Notes under the pieces: generated by a model
What the model was told of the DNA's origin: nothing
Database searches by the model: none
The model's input: the letters and a program-made list of their open reading frames with translations, nothing else
Shown: positions 5,094-7,019 of the stretch, one piece after another
How positions within the stretch are numbered: the stretch's first letter is position 1
Layout of the letters: every line of letters starts with the position of its first letter
Origin: Candidatus Glassiibacteriota bacterium
GTDB taxonomy: Bacteria; Gemmatimonadota; Glassbacteria; GWA2-58-10
NCBI GenBank assembly: GCA_016934095.1
Contig: JAFGTO010000121.1
Coordinates: forward strand, 1 to 7,019
Direction: 5' to 3'
Length of the DNA: 7,019 nucleotides
Translations under genes and position numbers: made by a program

Positions 5094-6899
5094 ATGTTCT
5101 TTTTAAAGCGGAGTGCCGTGCCGTTGCTGTATGCCTTCCTGGCCTTTTCGCCCTCCATTGCCCCGGCCGTGGAAGGCGAGCTGAAAACCTTTTCCCTGGT
5201 GGTTACCGAACCCCAGGCGGAATACGTGGTCGAGGTCGGCGGCACGGCCGACCCGGAAAACGTGGAGATCACCATCGAGAACCTGGGCGACACCCCGGTG
5301 CCCGACCCGAGGATCACGGTGAACGGGCTTTACGACTGGTACGACATCGATGCCATGGCCAGGGAGATCACCGCAGACTGCACCACTGACGAGGAGAAAG
5401 CCCTGGCCATCTGGCAGTGGGTGCTATGGAAGAGGTTCCAGCGCTCCCCGCATGATGAGAGCTCGACAAACCCGGTCAGGGCCATGAACTGCTACGGGTA
5501 CGGTATCTGCGGCCACACCTCGGCCTGGGTCAAGGGGCTGGCCACCGCAGCCGGGCTGAAAGCGCGCATCTTCGAGATCTCGGGCCATACGATCAGCGAG
5601 GTCTATTACAACGGCGGCTGGCACATGCTGGATGGCAATGTCAAGGTCTTCTACCTGGCCCGCGACAACCGCACCATCGCCAGCCTGGCCGAGCTGGAGC
5701 AGGACCCCTGGCTGATCGAGCGGACCATCCACCCGCGCGACCCCTGGGTGCGGCAGGATGACCCCCCGGGCCGCAACCAGCAGTTCGTGCGCTACATCGT
5801 TACCACCAGGGACAATGAAGAAGGCGACCACTACGACCCCGAGATCTTCAAGGACTACGACATGTCCTGTACCCTCAAGCAGGGCGAGCGGCTCACCCGC
5901 TGGTGGGGCCCTGAACTGAATATTTTCGAGGGGCGCGACAAGGACCCGCTGGTGCCCGAGAGGTACGCCAACGGCCGGCTGGTCTGGGAACCCGACCTGC
6001 AGAAGACCGACCTTTTCGACTACATAGAGATAATCGACAACGTGATCACCCGCCAGCGGGACGGCCTCGACCCGGCGATACATGTCCAATACCTGCAGGA
6101 CAAGCTTTACCCACGCCCGGCCCGCTTCGCCCTGCCCATCCACAGCCCTTACCCGGTGGTGGGAGGCCGCTTCCGCTGTACGCTGGTCAAGGAGGATGAC
6201 TCCGGCACGGCGGCGGTGGCTTTCGGCCACCCCTGGAAAGGCGGCAGCGAAGAGCTTTACACTTTCCGCTGGGGCAGCGGCGAAGAGGACATCGAGCTGG
6301 ACCTGGACCCCAGTATCATGAAAGCCTTCCCGGTCTACACCTATTACCTGAGTTTCTCGCTGAAAGGCAGGGCCGAATCCGACCCGCCCAGGCAGGCCGG
6401 GGTGGAGCGGTTCAGGTCGGTCAGCGACCTGCAGGTCTCGCCGCACAGCCTGCCTGCCCTGTCCCTGGGCAGGAACGTTGTCCGCTACCGCGACTCCGGC
6501 GGCACTGCCGTCAGGAATGTGCGCATAACCCACACCTGGCGGGAAACCGTCGGCAACCACGCCCCGGGCACAGTATCTTCCGCAGTCTCACCTGCAGAGT
6601 CCGGCGAGACCGGCAGCCTGGCTCCTACCCTCAAGTGGCTCTCAGCCGGGGACCCCGACCCCGGCGACAAGGCGGAGGATTACCAGGTGATGGTCAGCCT
6701 GCGGCCGGACTGCCGCTGGCCGCTGTCGCCCAGCCTGTACCGCAACGTAGGTTCGGAAAAGTGCGAGTGGAAAGTGCCCGGGAGCTTCCTCAACCCGGGG
6801 ACCACCTACTACTGGCGGGTCCGCGCTCGAGACAGCCGCGGTGCGGTCGGTTCCTGGGGCAAGGTCTTTTCTTTCAGGACAGCGGCCAGGGCCAGGTAG
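5094..6899 (+). CDS. Secreted transglutaminase-like protein with C-terminal Fn3-like domain
   Basis: This 601-residue protein has a Sec signal peptide (K5, R6, then VPLLYAFLAFSPSIAPA) with likely cleavage after Ala25. A transglutaminase-like core spans about residues 90-200. It contains D-E-E-K-A-L-A-I-W-Q-W, then G-I-C-G-H with Cys139 as the probable nucleophile, G-H-T-I-S-E-V with His165, and G-W-H-M-L-D-G with Asp180. This order and spacing fit the papain-like Cys-His-Asp triad of the superfamily, whose members hydrolyse or transfer amide bonds. The segment at about 200-500 looks beta-rich but I do not recognise a family. Residues 508-598 resemble a fibronectin-III-like domain, with T-Y-Y-W-R-V-R-A-R-D and W-G-K-V-F-S-F near the end. 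GGGGG at 5084-5088 supports the start. No clear promoter was found upstream. The substrate is unknown; a secreted protease, amidase or crosslinking role is possible. Confidence 0.85.
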   Translation: MFFLKRSAVPLLYAFLAFSPSIAPAVEGELKTFSLVVTEPQAEYVVEVGGTADPENVEITIENLGDTPVPDPRITVNGLYDWYDIDAMAREITADCTTDEEKALAIWQWVLWKRFQRSPHDESSTNPVRAMNCYGYGICGHTSAWVKGLATAAGLKARIFEISGHTISEVYYNGGWHMLDGNVKVFYLARDNRTIASLAELEQDPWLIERTIHPRDPWVRQDDPPGRNQQFVRYIVTTRDNEEGDHYDPEIFKDYDMSCTLKQGERLTRWWGPELNIFEGRDKDPLVPERYANGRLVWEPDLQKTDLFDYIEIIDNVITRQRDGLDPAIHVQYLQDKLYPRPARFALPIHSPYPVVGGRFRCTLVKEDDSGTAAVAFGHPWKGGSEELYTFRWGSGEEDIELDLDPSIMKAFPVYTYYLSFSLKGRAESDPPRQAGVERFRSVSDLQVSPHSLPALSLGRNVVRYRDSGGTAVRNVRITHTWRETVGNHAPGTVSSAVSPAESGETGSLAPTLKWLSAGDPDPGDKAEDYQVMVSLRPDCRWPLSPSLYRNVGSEKCEWKVPGSFLNPGTTYYWRVRARDSRGAVGSWGKVFSFRTAARAR

Positions 6900-6933
6900 C
6901 GGCCCAGGCAGGCGACACTGCCGCGGAGGACCA

Positions 6934-7019
6934 ATGACAATGAAAGCCTGCGTACCTCGCTTTTTTTGCACCATCCTTGTCTGGCTGCTGCTGGCTGCAG
7001 GTCCCTCGCCGGCAGATAC
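6934..7019 (+). CDS. N-terminal fragment of a secreted protein
   Basis: An ATG at 6934 opens a frame that continues to the window edge, giving 28 residues. It reads M-T-M-K-A-C-V-P-R, then a hydrophobic run FFCTILVWLLLAAGPSPAD, which is a Sec-type signal peptide with likely cleavage after the PSPA stretch. GGAGG at 6925-6929 lies 4 nt before this ATG and 10 nt before a second in-frame ATG at 6940; either could be the real start. The gene begins 34 bp after the transglutaminase-like gene with no terminator between them, so an operon is likely. Nothing of the mature protein is visible, so its function cannot be stated. Confidence 0.6.
   Translation, partial: MTMKACVPRFFCTILVWLLLAAGPSPAD

Overview
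This is a GC-rich, densely coding bacterial stretch with one incomplete gene at each end and five complete genes between them. Tat and lipoprotein-type export signals, Shine-Dalgarno sequences and sigma70-like promoters indicate a diderm bacterium. High GC, a DUF6528-type lipoprotein and a large secreted transglutaminase-like protein suggest a lineage such as Planctomycetota, Latescibacterota, Glassbacteria or another member of or near the FCB group. That placement is an impression from protein style, not something the sequence proves.

Left part (1-2048): the last 33 codons of an integral membrane protein are followed by a Tat-exported beta-propeller protein resembling the TolB/oligogalacturonate-lyase fold. 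A small secreted PsbP-like lipoprotein faces it on the minus strand. The two genes converge with only 34 bp between them.

Middle (2049-4839): a 295-bp divergent intergenic region carries a plausible promoter in each direction and an inverted repeat lying over the rightward -10 box. It leads into a two-gene plus-strand unit: a cytoplasmic M32 metallocarboxypeptidase (carboxypeptidase Taq family) and, 15 bp later, a DUF6528-type beta-propeller lipoprotein.

Right part (4840-7019): a 254-bp intergenic region is full of GC-rich palindromes, with a terminator-like hairpin followed by three related stem-loops. It precedes a 601-residue secreted protein with a transglutaminase-like Cys-His-Asp core and a C-terminal fibronectin-III-like domain. 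A further secreted protein begins 34 bp after that gene and runs off the window.

Apart from the peptidase and the membrane-protein fragment, every gene encodes a protein with an export signal, so the region looks devoted mainly to the cell envelope or extracellular space. No rRNA, tRNA, CRISPR array, transposase or phage gene was seen. The least explained items are the palindrome cluster at 4907-5044 and the two exported proteins whose substrates cannot be read from the sequence.
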